Positions 30,343 to 41,721 of a stretch of DNA of 64,000 nucleotides are shown piece after piece. Position 1 is the first letter of the stretch; each line of letters starts with the position of its first letter. Origin of the DNA: Flammulina velutipes (taxonomy: Eukaryota > Basidiomycota > Agaricomycetes > Agaricales > Physalacriaceae); the NCBI GenBank assembly GCA_011800155.1, contig CM022374.1:1054001-1118000 (forward strand), written 5' to 3'. Both the position numbers and the translations under genes were made by a program. The notes under the pieces are model-generated. The model worked only from the letters and a program-made list of their open reading frames with translations, was not told where the DNA came from and did not search any database.

Positions 30343-31280
30343 TCAGTAGGCAGACGTTGACTTGATGAGCCTATCAACAACGTCTGGGTGAACCCACTTG
30401 CGCAAAGCCATCACCTGGCTAACTCTGGCTTTCCTCGCTGCATTTGCCTCATCCATCCTTTGCCATTCAGAGCTCTTCCGCTTCGGCACAAACACGGGGG
30501 GAAGACTCCTGCCTACTGCGGTCACAGCTGGCCCAATAATTATTGGCCTGGGCTGTATTTCCATGCACTCTCCATGCTCATGTGGGGGAATATCATCTCG
30601 AGTGTGGATCAGATATGTCTGGGTGGCTTCGTCATTCCAGCGGACAGATTTCTTCGCCGGCGGTTGGTCCAAATCTTCGTCTTCGGACTCATCCACGACG
30701 CGCTTCCGCTTTAACGATGAACGCAACTGTTGAAGGGACGCTGGGACAGCCGCTTTTTTGTTCTTTCTCTCCCCTTTTGGGACGTGAGGTCGATGCACCA
30801 TTGGGCGAGAATATCCCAATGCCGCGAGAGATTTTGGTCGATCTTGGGCATCTTCAATAGCATCTCCGAGCGTAGGACGTGCAGTCGGGGGTGGTCTGAT
30901 AAACTTCGGTCCCGCCCGAGTCTCTAGGATCGTCGGCGCCTTGCTTGTTTCCCCTTCTTCTTGTTCCCAAACGGCCACGCCACCTCGGAGGTGTTCTGCA
31001 TCTTGTAGGACTTTCGCCACGCAGCAAATCTATCTTCCTGTTCCATTTTATTCGCCCGAGCGATGTTCTCGTTGATCCACTTGGCTTCCTGCTTTTCCAA
31101 CTCGGGTAAGTTTTCCTTGATATTCTTCTTATATTGGAGTAATTTTACTCCCGATTTCCTTCTGAATGAGTCTCGCATTCCCTGTGCCACGGTTGGTGAT
31201 AATGGGGTATTTTCGATGAGCTTCAACGCCATACGAGGTCGCGACGAAAGATACTGGAGTTTATTGCTGGATATCGACAT
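30343..31280 (-). CDS. Uncharacterised charged, low-complexity protein; frame discontinuity near 31000
   Basis: An ATG at 31278-31280 opens a frame of about 118 residues (MSISSNKLQYLSSRPRM..., with the helical, charged stretch EKQEAKWINENIARANKMEQ) that closes at 30924. A second frame, shifted by one base, carries 225 further coding-like residues (EHLRGGVAVWEQEEG..., KKSVRWNDEATQTYLIHTRDD) to the TGA at 30343-30345. The two overlap around 30924-31035. No intron with usable borders joins them without deleting the helical block. Basic patches such as PPAKK and SSLKRKR suggest a nuclear protein. The family is unknown. It may be one gene with a frameshift mutation or error, or two pieces of a decaying gene. 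Confidence 0.45.
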
Positions 31281-31515
31281 GGGTGGTTTTCAGAGTGTAA
31301 AACGAGGACAGGTGGTGGAGATTTGGAGACTTGGTGGTAGTAGGAAGACAAGGCTTTATACTGGACAACGGCTCGATGGAAACAATGAAAAGCAAATGCG
31401 TGGCGTAACGTGACATCTCCCAAAATGAACATCGGAATCCTGCATTGTTCAATGAGCCCTAGCGACTCACATATCGACCATTGCTATATTGCATTTAGTT
31501 TGGTTTCGAAGTCAT

Positions 31516-33516
31516 CTACTCGTTAGGCAACGTCCCCAACAACCTCATCTTGTCATTCCAGTCCGCGTCCTCGACCCATGCCATCGTCTTGTCCTCTTTC
31601 AACGTAAAGACTTGGTCCATCGGTCGTAGAGGTGTTCCTTCAACCTCAAGCTTCCGAACTTCGGCCTCGATGCATTGAATCCACTCCTTTGCCACTCTGA
31701 CTTGGGCCTCGTCAAGCAACGGAATCCGTAGATGCCATATCACAGCGTCAGTCGCGTGTGTGACATAACCTATGACAACGCTTAGGGATTCGTCAATAGG
31801 CACAACTTCAATGTACGTACCTTCTGGTCTAACCTGCTCAGGCGTCCAACGAAATTGATATCTCAGAACGGGAAATCCAGCCTTGTTCAAATCTCTGGCC
31901 AAAATCCGAACAGGAAGATACACCTGATAGTCAGATAGGATATCACCAAAGAGTTTGGCGCTCTCCGCAGGACCGGCTTCTGGAGGCAGAGTCCTGTACA
32001 TCGCAACAGCGTTAGCCACGACAGAGTCAGGGAAATAACGTTCCAAATTGGGCACGATATCCACTGGGCTCTGGATTGGATGCGCGATGGAATAGAGATA
32101 CCATTCTTCGGAGGTTTCGCCTATGATGATACTCTTGACGCCTTTCCCCTTCAGAGCTTCAGCAAACTTTCCGGAACGCTGCCAGGCCATGGCTGTCGGC
32201 TCTGCGGCCAGCCATTCATCATCGACGCATCCTCGATATGTTCCATATTCTGTTCCAACTGCATCGGTCTCTATCACTTGACATATTTTCTCTGGGGATA
32301 CGTCTCGCAATTCCGATAGAACTGTAGGGGATTTCGGGTCAATCGCCATAGCATGGCACAGCGCCTCGAACTGCGGACGTAATTCGCCTCGGGTTTTTGG
32401 TGGCAGACTGTTGAAAGTGTCAAGAGCATGTACGACTGCCTGCGTCTCCCTTACTTACACGATAGCGTTCGACATCAACAAGGCAGAGTGGAAGGGCGCA
32501 TTGACGCCTTGCGGGAGTCGCGAAGCGTGGTGTAGTATCTGGTGCACGGAGTGAGCACCGGCAGACAGTCCTTGAACAGTGATGTTGTTTGGATCCCCTG
32601 GGATACAGTTTGGTAGGTGAGACAGACATGTAGGAAAGATACTTACCTCCAAAGGCCTCTATGTTATCACGCACCCATTCCAACCCAATCCACTGATCCT
32701 TGAAACCAAAGTTTCCGGCTACCTTTGGTTCATCGCACGCTAGGAAGCCAAAGGCCGAGAGACGGTATCCGATAGAGACATGTACTTCTTCTCTCTCCGC
32801 CGCTACGTATTGGTTCTGTGACTTCAACCCATGGGGTGAGCCGAATTGGAGAAATCTGTGAAAATTATGTGTTTAGAGATATTTCAAACAATTAAAGAAA
32901 CTTATAGTACTAACCCGCCATGGATGTAGACTTTGACAGGAAATCCTGCTTTGGACGGGAATGCGGGTGGGGCAACGATGTTTAAAAACAAACTGCAGGT
33001 GATTGGTGAACATTCTTATTTGATACCAGGGGCACGGTATTCTCACGGATTTTCCGTGGGCTTTCCGAGGCCAACTTTATCTTCGAATTTTCCACCTACG
33101 CCACAGAACTGTTAGCAATGCATTATTAGGCGAGTATTTGCTCATACCACCGGCTTGTCCATCGTTATGAGGCTGGAAACCGTCTGATAAGAAACCGTCA
33201 TTCACATTTTTCATCTCATATGAACAATATTACTCACAGCTGGCTTCGTAGATGTATTCCTTCTTCACGTCGTATTGGTGGCCTTCAGGCAAGTGCACTG
33301 GGTCCGAAAACCTTTCTGGAGGGAGCGCGTAGGGGACCTCTGATCGCGAATCTTCAGTTAGCACCGCTATATGAATTACATAGGATCCAAGTGCGAACCA
33401 AGAAAAACAGCTGAACCATTGGAGGCTCGGCCACCTGTGATAGTCCCGAAACGGGTGTGTGCTGCTACCGTTTCCCTCTTGGAGGCGAGCTCGTCGTGAA
33501 GATGAGGATCGACCAT
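31516..33516 (-). CDS. Type-B carboxylesterase/lipase family protein
   Basis: Multi-exon gene from the ATG at 33514-33516 (MVDPHLHDELASKRETVAAH) to the stop at 31516-31518. The order of motifs is that of the family: TRFGTITGGR, a short VPYALPPERFSDP, FPVKVYIHGG at the oxyanion loop, and SIGYRLSAFGFLA. GNFGFKDQWIGLEWVRDNIEAFGG and the nucleophile elbow GLSAGAHS follow. The second half ends with the late motif THATDAVIWHLRIP. There is no convincing signal peptide, so it may be intracellular, unlike many fungal lipases of this family. Small exons in the first third were placed by splice signals and are less certain than the rest. Confidence 0.82.
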
Positions 33517-33739
33517 GAGTGCAAGAATCAAGGTCAGAACATACTTATGCCGGCGGCGTTCACCTGAGGCCTGATATCGCGTGCATAATTCCCAGCCCTC
33601 ACTCCGTCGGTAGATCTGTTCGCGTCCTTGCTTATCCGTCGTGAACGCGTGAACCATGGCCGGTCTGCACTTGTCCCAGATCAACGGTGTCGAGGCAAAT
33701 ATTCCATTCCAAGTCATCGAAGTACCTGAGCATGTCTGG

Positions 33740-34740
33740 CTACGATACCTTCGTCCACTCTCGGCGCTGAAAGTCCAACAAAATCGGCACGAAATCAAAC
33801 AGGCGAAAATCCGGCCAAAACGTAGGGCAAAAATGCACCTGCACACGTTCGCAAGACTGCCACAGGAAGAAATCACTGAGTCGATTTACGCCACTTGTGC
33901 GTACGATGACATCCAGTGGAGGGCTACCGGCAAGAGTTGACATTAGGTTCTCTTCAATATCCTTGTCCGTTATGGAGCTGGTTAGACCATCAGCAAAAGA
34001 CAGACATGTTGATTTGAATGGGGCTTGCAAGTCGTTGGTATTGAGGGCTTTTCGTATACATATTTCAGCAGACGTAGTTATTTCATCCGTAGACGCGTAA
34101 GCCATGCATATGTTGAGAATTGATCTAGTTTGAGATCTGAATATGGAGAATTGAGTTGAAAAGTCATGGAGAACATACCGTGAATTGGTTTTGGTCAAGG
34201 CCTGCGCTTTGTTTATGACAGTTAATACATTCTTGGGTAACAAGTCTGTCTTCCCTATCACATTTAGGCGTACACCATATTCGTTCAAAAGGTCTCTGCG
34301 TGTCATCAGTGCTTTTCTATTTATTTACCAGGCATTGGACATACCCATGCTCGCAGAGTTCTAGCATTTTTAATTGACACAAAGTCATGAGGGCCTCCAC
34401 CTCCTCTGGTGCGCGTTTTAGATTTTCTATCGCGAACGCGTACACAGAGACGCATTGGATATTCAGCCGGAGGCATATTTCTAGAATCTTGTATTACACC
34501 TCAGCAATTTTGTTCCTACACGAAGAGCGTACTTACGCGCTTTAGAGCTAGGTAGCCATCGGCGTGTCCTTGAGAGACGCGCTTGTGGTTTATACGCGCG
34601 TACCGACGGTTCCCGTCCATAATAAAGGCGACGTGTCGCGGCACTGGACCAGCAGCAAGCACGCACAGGAGCAGGCGCTCAGCGCGACTTTTGAGTATTC
34701 CATGCAGCCAATGGAAAGAAGAGATAACAAAGCTAGCCAT
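33740..34740 (-). CDS. RER2: cis-Prenyltransferase, dehydrodolichyl diphosphate synthase
   Basis: Read from the ATG at 34738-34740 (MASFVISSFHWLHGILKSRAERLLL, a hydrophobic N-terminal anchor) through about five exons. The cis-prenyltransferase signatures are HVAFIMDGNRRYAR with the catalytic Asp, KRVSQGHADGYLALKR, VSVYAFAIENLKR, and the C-terminal DVIVRTSGVNRLSDFFLWQ (the R-T-S-G-x-x-R-L-S motif). The enzyme elongates farnesyl diphosphate with isopentenyl diphosphate at the ER to make dehydrodolichyl diphosphate for N-glycosylation. The frame stops at 33740-33742. An alternative final intron would extend the tail to a TAA at 33632, and I cannot choose between them. A dolichol kinase gene lies 9 kb away. 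Confidence 0.87.
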
Positions 34741-35311
34741 GAATTAAAAAGCGAGTGGCGTAAAGACAAGCAGCACACGTGGCACCAATCCTAATGAGGA
34801 AACACCAAGGAAACAAACACTCTCAGTCTTCCACTGCCACGTCCGCTAAAATTTAGGGCACAACTCGAAGCCTTTTTGTTCTGATTGAATTGGCGAAATT
34901 CTCACCAACACATAGCTCTCATCCTCCAATACAGTTCCCATCGCTCCCTGTAATTGTCTCGCCGGCAAGTTGCGCCCACCCATAATAAACGCCGCCGCCG
35001 CTTGACCCACGTCTTGGTTCTTGTTCCAAATCGAGAGGCCCTTCTATTGTTTTTTTGTGGCAACCTGACAACTTGACATATAATCATGCATGACCATCTT
35101 GGGCCGGTAGGATCTGCGCTATGGCTCTTTATTATGGGCTTTGATGTTTCTTCCTTTCTTCTAGCTGGTCGCGATGGCTAATGAGGCAAGGTTCTTTCTT
35201 CCAAATTCGGTCGGGTCAGTCAGTATATAAAGATGAAGTTGGTCGGTGGTAAGGACCTCATCACTCATCACTCCCACATTTCCATTGATCACTCACTAGA
35301 TAACTCCTACT
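34741..35311. promoter_or_regulatory. Divergent promoter, prenyltransferase / first SET gene
   Basis: About 570 bases with no coding evidence. TATATAA at 35224-35230 precedes the first SET-domain gene by about 85 bases. Confidence 0.4.
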
Positions 35312-36291
35312 ATGAACTTCAAACGAGGATTCCTTAACGGTACTCGACTGTCAGTGCCCAACGAGTCTACGAGCTCGCTTCCTAAGGAGATTACTGATAG
35401 TGAGTCTCCGAGCTACTATCAGGCCGAACGATGCCTCAACTCGTATCCTTTTAGACGACGATTATTTGGCTCTGAACTACAGCGTCAAGTACGATTCACT
35501 GCCGCCTCCGGGGAAAATGCCTGCTTTCGTCCTCACCTCCCAACCGCCACTAGAGTTACTCCCTCCAGGCGAAGTCCAAACCGAATGCATGATCTCCCCT
35601 TTCGTCAGACAAAAACTCCTCGCTATCCCGCGCTATCAACGCCTGCTAAAGCCATTGCCACACAACTCGGAGCCACTGTTGCGAATGTCAACGTCGGGCA
35701 AGGGCGTATACGCCACTCGCGCCATCGAGGCTAAGAGTCTGATCATAGACGAACGGCCGTTCATGTTGACGCCCGTGTGTCCACCGCGTGTGCCCATCGT
35801 GTTCAAGAAGGCGAACATGACCAAGGAAGAGGAGGAACGTATAGTCCTACTGGAAAACGAGAAGACGCTCAGGAATGTACTGGAGAGGATGCCGGAATGG
35901 AGGCAGGAAGCCTTTCTGAAACTTCCGAACGACTACACCGAGGTGGAAGGGTGTGGCCCAATTTCAGGCATCCTTAGGACCAATTGCTTCATGATTGGCG
36001 CCGAGGTGTTCATGGATGGTTTAGAAGGTATACACGTTATTTTTAACATTCATTATAAGTATGTTCTAATTTTCCTTTCGCTTAGATACATCAGATGTCA
36101 CTCGACGATATGCGGCGACCTTCGACGTGATTTCTCGCCTCAATCATAGCTCTGTGTCTAACGCGGCCTATGCCTGGTGGGACGCATCGATGTCGATGAA
36201 AGTTATTGCAACTCGTGCTATTGAATCGGGAGAGGAGATCACAATCGAGTATACAAAGAGCCCCAAGATGGGTATTTCACGTAGCAAATGA
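35312..36291 (+). CDS. SET-array copy 1: truncated, diverged SET-domain protein
   Basis: Three exons (35312-35399, 35455-36027, 36086-36291) give 288 residues. It begins MNFKRGFLNG, like the other copies. It retains the N-SET block GKGVYATRAIEAKSLIIDERPFM and the ILRTN stretch before the last intron. The core motif that reads NHSCCPN in its paralogues is NHSSVSN here, which removes the zinc-binding Cys. The frame stops soon after GEEITIEYTK, so the post-SET cysteine cluster and the ~150-residue C-terminal helical domain are absent. Substrate and cofactor binding are therefore probably impaired. It may be a pseudogene in progress or a non-catalytic paralogue. The intact splice sites and open frame argue against complete decay. 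Confidence 0.7.
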
Positions 36292-36526
36292 ATGCTTGAT
36301 CATATTGTTATCAAAGTTCATTGCTACACAATCTTGTACTACTAGCGCTTCGTTGAGGCTGAGTCTGAATTTTTGGACCTCTTTGATCCAACGTGGACCT
36401 TCGCTTTGTACTTTCACGCCCCGAGATCAATCTCATGGCTCTCTCTGATATAAAAGCTGCTTCCTTTAGTGGATTCTTGCCTGCTCTTATCTTTCACCAT
36501 CGTCTACTATTGCTGCCACCATCGAC

Positions 36527-37963
36527 ATGAAACGCGGTTTCCTGAAGACTACCAAGACCATGCCAGCTGGCCACCAGCCCATGAAGGTCTTCGATCACAG
36601 TGCACCTCCTCCAGTCATGAAAATGACCGCAGGCGTCGTCGAGAACGCAGGTAAGCGCGTCCACAGTTCAATTGAGTATGTCACTCATTCTACCTGTTCA
36701 GGTAAACCAGAGGGCTACACCGTCTCCGAAGCCAGCATCGTGGAATCTGACGCCTTTACTGTGCACGACGACGATAACCTCGTTATGACAAGGCAGCCCG
36801 CCTCTGCGAACGCTACCACGGAATGCCTCGTATCTGGATGGGTGAAGCGCCAGATCGTGGAAACTCCAGGCTTCCCAAAATCCCTTGCTGTACCTGCGAG
36901 TGGCCCAGTCCACCGCATTGCTGAGGTTTCCGGTATGGGAAAGGGCATGTTCGCGACACGGAAACTGTCTGCGGGCGATCTTATACTCGATGAACGTCCC
37001 CTCCTCATGTCCCCGGTCGCCATTCCCGTTGCTTTCGATGAGGTCCCAGAACACTTCACGACAGAGCAGGTCAAGCAAGCATCTCTTCACGAACAGGAGA
37101 AGCTGCTCGAAATCCTCTTCCACCGGATGTCCGATGAGAACCAACAGGCGTACATGGAACTCGCCAATTCTCACCAACACGACGGTAGTGGGCCCATCCT
37201 TGGTGTTCTACGTACGAACGGGTTTGGTATTGGGACGAAGCTTCGCAACAAAGGTATCCTCTTATTTTTCTTCTTCCTTTGAATCACGCCATACCAACCA
37301 TGCACAGGATCACGAGAGGACGACATCGCGGCCCAATATTCTGGAGTGTGGAAAGATCTTTCCCGCATCAACCACAGCTGTTGCCCAAACATCACACGCA
37401 CATGGAACACTCGCTCGTTCTCTATGCAAATCCGGGCCGTTCGCGACATCGCAGAGGGCGAAGAGATCACCGTCAGCTACACAGAAATACTTGCTCCCTA
37501 CGAGGAACGTAAAGCCGACCTACGTCCATATGGTATCGAGTGCAAATGCCCCGCCTGTCTCAATCCCGTAGTTTCCGACGCACGTCGCAAGGTCTTTCGC
37601 GAGCACCCCGTCATCATGGCGCCTTTCGAAAAGACACCGGGCGAGGCTATTGACGCGTGGATTCAGCCTGTGGCGAAGTCGATCGAGGAGATGGAGCAAG
37701 AGTGCGTGCAGGCGTCTCCGTTTTACGGCAAGACCCTCCATCAAGTCTTAAACGCGTACGTTTCGATTGGAGACGAGAGGGCGGCGATTTGCGGGAAGAA
37801 GCTGTATGACTATAAGCGTGCAAATAGGGAAGCAAATGAACAGAATGGGCTGTACAAGAAGCTGTCGAAGCTGTCGACATTGAAGGAGACAATGGGCCAG
37901 ATGTGGGGTATATCCAAGCTGATGTCGGGCAATGGCATGCCACTGCTCATGACTTACGCTTAG
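36527..37963 (+). CDS. SET-array copy 2: SET-domain protein (SMYD-like, no MYND)
   Basis: Three exons (36527-36650, 36702-37253, 37308-37963) give 443 residues. The N-terminal exon is short and basic (MKRGFLKTTKTM). SET landmarks: GKGMFATRKLSAGDLILDE (AdoMet-binding GxG strand), RINHSCCPN, EITVSYTEILAPYEER with the conserved Tyr, and post-SET CKCPAC (C-x-C-x2-C), which together with the Cys of NHSC would bind zinc as in SMYD methyltransferases. A helical C-terminal region follows (GKTLHQVLNAYVSIGDERAA). No MYND finger interrupts the SET. Protein-lysine methylation is inferred from the fold; target and compartment are unknown. TATAAAA lies at 36449-36455. Confidence 0.85.
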
Positions 37964-38349
37964 GTGCTGTTGTATTTATACGAATTTGTATTAGTTGAGA
38001 TTTTTGTCCTCGAAATTCCATGCGCCACACATATTTCAAATCCGATCGACTCGATCATCACGATCTTAATATCACCTCTAACCCAAACTATTACCCACAT
38101 GGACCCACAATCGTAAAGCTAACCGTCGATTTATAGTAAGTATACCTTTGGTATGCCTCTTCGTAACGTGAACTGTCGTCTGGTCGTACACGTACGGGGC
38201 GAGCTGAGTTTGAACTTTTGGATCAACTTGGATCAACACACGTAGCGAGATCCAAAGGAAGCCCCATTCTTCTCTTCATTAAGAAAGCTGTTTTCACTAA
38301 TGACTCGGCTCTTATCTCCCGACATCTCAGTATTTGCAGTGACGCCACC
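37964..38349. promoter_or_regulatory. Spacer between SET copies 2 and 3
   Basis: No gene. The first part (about 38020-38110) has a recognisable counterpart downstream of copy 5 (43144-43275). The sequence just before copy 3 (GAGCTGAGTTTGAACTTTTGG, near 38200) matches the corresponding place before copy 2 near 36357, so the duplication unit includes promoter sequence. Confidence 0.5.
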
Positions 38350-39809
38350 ATGAAACGCGGATTCCTCAAGTCTAAGAAGACACTTGCAACGGTGCCGACC
38401 GCCAGTGGTATCCAACCCATGAAGGTCCACGATCACAGGAGACCTCCTCAAATTATGAAACTCTCGGTGGGTGTTGTCGAAGATGCAGGTAACATCGCCC
38501 ACTTGTTCTCGTTTCAGCAACGCTCAAAGAATGCAATTTTTCAGGTCGACCAGACGGCTACACGGTTGTCGAAGGGAGCTCCGTGGAACTGGACGCTCGT
38601 ACTGTTCATGGTGATGATAAAACCGTTATAACAAGGCTGCCTCAAGTTCCCGGCGTGGATTTCATCACTACTGAATGTCTCATATCTGGATGGGTGAAGC
38701 GCCAGATCGTGGAAACTCCAGGCTTCCCAAAATCCCTTGCTGTCCCTGCCAATGGTCCAGCTCACCGCATCGCTGACGTTCCAGGCATGGGAAAAGGCAT
38801 GTTCGCGACGCGCAAACTCTCCGCAGGCGATCTTATACTCGATGAACGTCCCCTCCTCATGTCCCCCGTCGCTATCCCTATCATGCTCGCAAACATCCCA
38901 GACCACTTCAGCACAGAACAGGTCAAGCAGGCGAACCTTTACGAGCAGGAAAGGGTCCTTCGGATGCTTTTCGAGCGCCTGTCAGCGGAGGACCAGCAAG
39001 CGTACTTGGAGCTCGCAAACTGCCATAAATACGACGGCAGTGGGCCTATCCTTGGCGTTCTCCGCACCAACGGTTTTGGCATCGGAAGTGTGCTTCGGAA
39101 CAAAGGTATTGTTTTCTTTTCCCTTTCAATCTCCCCATCCTGACCTCGTACAGATTCACAAGAGGACGATATTACAGCGCAATATTCTACCGTCTACAAA
39201 GAACTCTCGCGCATCAACCATAGCTGCTGCCCAAACGTCACGCGCATCTGGGACACCAGCTCACTCTCCATGCAAATTCGGGCCGTTCGCAATATCGCAG
39301 AGGGCGAAGAGATCACCGTCAGCTACACAGAAATACTTGCTCCCTACGAGGAACGTAAAGCTGACTTGCGTCCATACGGTATCGAGTGCAAGTGTCCTGC
39401 CTGCTCCAACCACGCGGTCTCCGACGCACGCCGCAAGGTCTTTCGCGAGCACCCCGCCATCATGGCGCCTCTCGTGAAGAAGTCGGGCGAGGCTGCCGGC
39501 GCGTTCATTCAGCCCGCAGTGAAATGGGTCGAGGAGATGGAGGAAGAAGGCGTCCAGGCGTCACTACTCTACGCACAGACTCTTCATCAGGTTCTAAACG
39601 CCTATGTTTCGATTGGGGATGAGAGAGCGGTGATCTATGGGAAGAAGCTGTACGCCTGCAAGTGTTCACACGGGCAAGAGGACGCAAAGGATGGCCTTTA
39701 CAGGAATTTATCGGAGCTCTCGACGCTGAAGCAGACGATGAAACAAATGTGGGGTTTGGCAAAGGTCATGTCGGATAATGGCATGCACTTTCCTATGACC
39801 TATGTCTAG
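38350..39809 (+). CDS. SET-array copy 3: SET-domain protein
   Basis: Same three-exon structure as copy 2, with introns at identical codons. It starts at the ATG at 38350 (MKRGFLKSKKTLATV) and ends at the TAG at 39807-39809. Landmarks are GKGMFATRKLSAGDLILDE, RINHSCCPN, EITVSYTEILAPYEER and post-SET CKCPAC. It is the closest relative of copy 2; long coding stretches, including silent positions, are identical between them (38683-38743 and 39294-39361 match 36831-36891 and 37448-37515). The C-terminus MWGLAKVMSDNGMHFPMTYV parallels copy 2. It is expected to be a protein-lysine methyltransferase with a complete zinc site. Confidence 0.85.
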
Positions 39810-40068
39810 TAGTATTGTCTTTGTATGACTTGAAATACAAGGGCAATCCTCGACGGCGGTATCGTGTACGTTGAACGTGTAATGCGATCGGCCACAATCA
39901 TTAACAGCCTTTTTAGGTTACGTCGACCCTCGATCAGCACAGTCTTTCACACTATCACGCACCAAGAAAGGCAGATCTACTGGCTATATAAAAGCGACTT
40001 CTGTCAATGGCTTCTTTCCGCTTCCTGTCTGCTCTTTCCCCTCGTCATCCACTAAGACCAGCCCCATC

Positions 40069-41403
40069 ATGAGACGAGGTTTCCTCAAGACCAACGTTAA
40101 CAGAACGACCACAACTTCGACCGCCACACATCCCTCAAAGGACCATGATTCCAGCCAATCACTTGACCCTATGAAAATTTTACCCATCGATAAAAATACA
40201 GGTGAATACCTTTTCGTTTCTTGTCAAACGACGCTTAGAATTTGTGTATTTCCAGATGACTACGAACATCGCCTCATTATGACGAGGCAGCCTTGCTTGC
40301 CGAATGGTACCACTGAATGCCTCATAACTGGATGGGTTTGGCGCCAGATCACAAACACGCCAGGTTTTCCCAAGTCCATCGAGATCCCTGAGAACGGTCC
40401 CGCCCACCGTATCTCTGAGGTGCCTGGTATGGGCAAAGCGATGTTCGCGACACGCAAACTGTCCGCGGGTGATCTGGTCCTCGATGAGCGTCCTCTCCTC
40501 GTGTGCCCCACGTATATCCCCGGTGCATCTCTTCGCGAACAGGAAAAGATCCTCAAACTTCTTTTCGACCGCATGCGTCCCGAGGACCAGCAGGCATACA
40601 TGGAACTTCCGAATCGCCACCACCGAGGCGGTAATGGACCTATCCGTGGCATCCTATCCACCAACGGCTTCACTGTTGGAGAGGAACTTCGAAACAAAGG
40701 TACCATATCATTCTCTCTCTAAATCGCATCGTTCTAACCTTTCAAAGGATCCCGAGAGAACGACATTGCAGCGCAATACGTCACACTGTGTAAAGATCTC
40801 TCGCGAGTCAACCACAGCTGCTCCCCGAACGTCACGCGCACCTGGAATACCAGCTCACTTTCAATGCAAATCCGCGCCGTCCGCGATATTGTACCGGATG
40901 AAGAGATCACCCTCACCTATATAGATACAGTGGCTACCTATGAGGAACGCAAAGCCCAATTACGCAAACATAATATCGAGTGCAAGTGCCCCGCCTGTCT
41001 CAACCACGCAGTCTCCGATATACGTCGCAAAGGCTTTCGCGAGCACCCCGCCATCAATGCGCCCATAGTTAGGGATCCGGACGAGGCCTTGGACGCGTGG
41101 ATTCAGCCCGCGTTGAACCTGCTTGCGGAGATGGAGGAAGAGGGTGTCGAAGCGGATACGGCTTATGGAAACACCCTTCTTCAAATTGTGAAAGGGTACG
41201 CTGTCATTGGCGACGAAAGGGCAGTCATGTACGGGAAGAAACTGTATGCCTTCCAGCGCGCATCTCGGAAGGAAGACGCAGAGGATGGGCTGTTCTTGGA
41301 GCTGACGGAACTCTCGACGCTGAAGCATGCAATGTCGTTTCTATGGGGTGCATCCCTAAAGGTAGCAGACGCGGGCGAACCTTTAGCTCTAGTGCACGCC
41401 TAG
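40069..41403 (+). CDS. SET-array copy 4: SET-domain protein
   Basis: ATG at 40069 (MRRGFLKTNVNRTTT), stop at 41401-41403, two introns at the same positions as its paralogues. Motifs: GKAMFATRKLSAGDLVLDE, RVNHSCSPN, EITLTYIDTVATYEER, post-SET CKCPAC. The segment between the N-terminal exon and the SET is shorter than in copies 2/3, and an acidic insert after the N-SET block is missing (THIPG-like turn replaced by TYIPGASLRE). It pairs with copy 5 in both coding and upstream sequence. TATATAAA at 39985-39992 lies about 80 bases before the start. All catalytic and zinc residues visible in copies 2/3 are kept. Confidence 0.85.
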
Positions 41404-41721
41404 GTGTTATTAAAGTAGATTTCGTGTCTTATCCGAGTCAAACTCAATTTCCACGCGAATGTGATGAAGCGCTGCCTCGAGGGAGTAGTCGACTAATCCT
41501 CAACTGTCTACATTAACAACGCTAAACTGACAGGGATTGTCGACAATCAATAAGAGCCGATTTGGGCTGCCCTCGATCAGCCACTTTCTTTCACGCCATC
41601 ACAGCCAAGAAAGGAAGATCGTCGAACCATGAATCTTCCATATACAGGTGGTTTCTCCTAATGGCTTCGTCAGCGTCTTTCCTGTTCTTTCTTCTCGCCA
41701 TCCACTCGGACTAGTTCCACA
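41404..41721. promoter_or_regulatory. Spacer between SET copies 4 and 5
   Basis: No gene. The 130 bases before copy 5 align by eye with those before copy 4 (shared CCCTCGATCAG, TTTCAC.C.ATCAC, CCAAGAAAGG and GTCTTTCC-like blocks), but the TATATAAA of copy 4 is changed to TATACAGG here (near 41642). Confidence 0.5.

Noticed and set aside
33376..33876. 166-residue minus-strand ORF as a separate gene
   Set aside because: It merely contains the first exon of the carboxylesterase (from the ATG at 33516) preceded by the antisense-free tail of the prenyltransferase gene; the upstream part has no domain.
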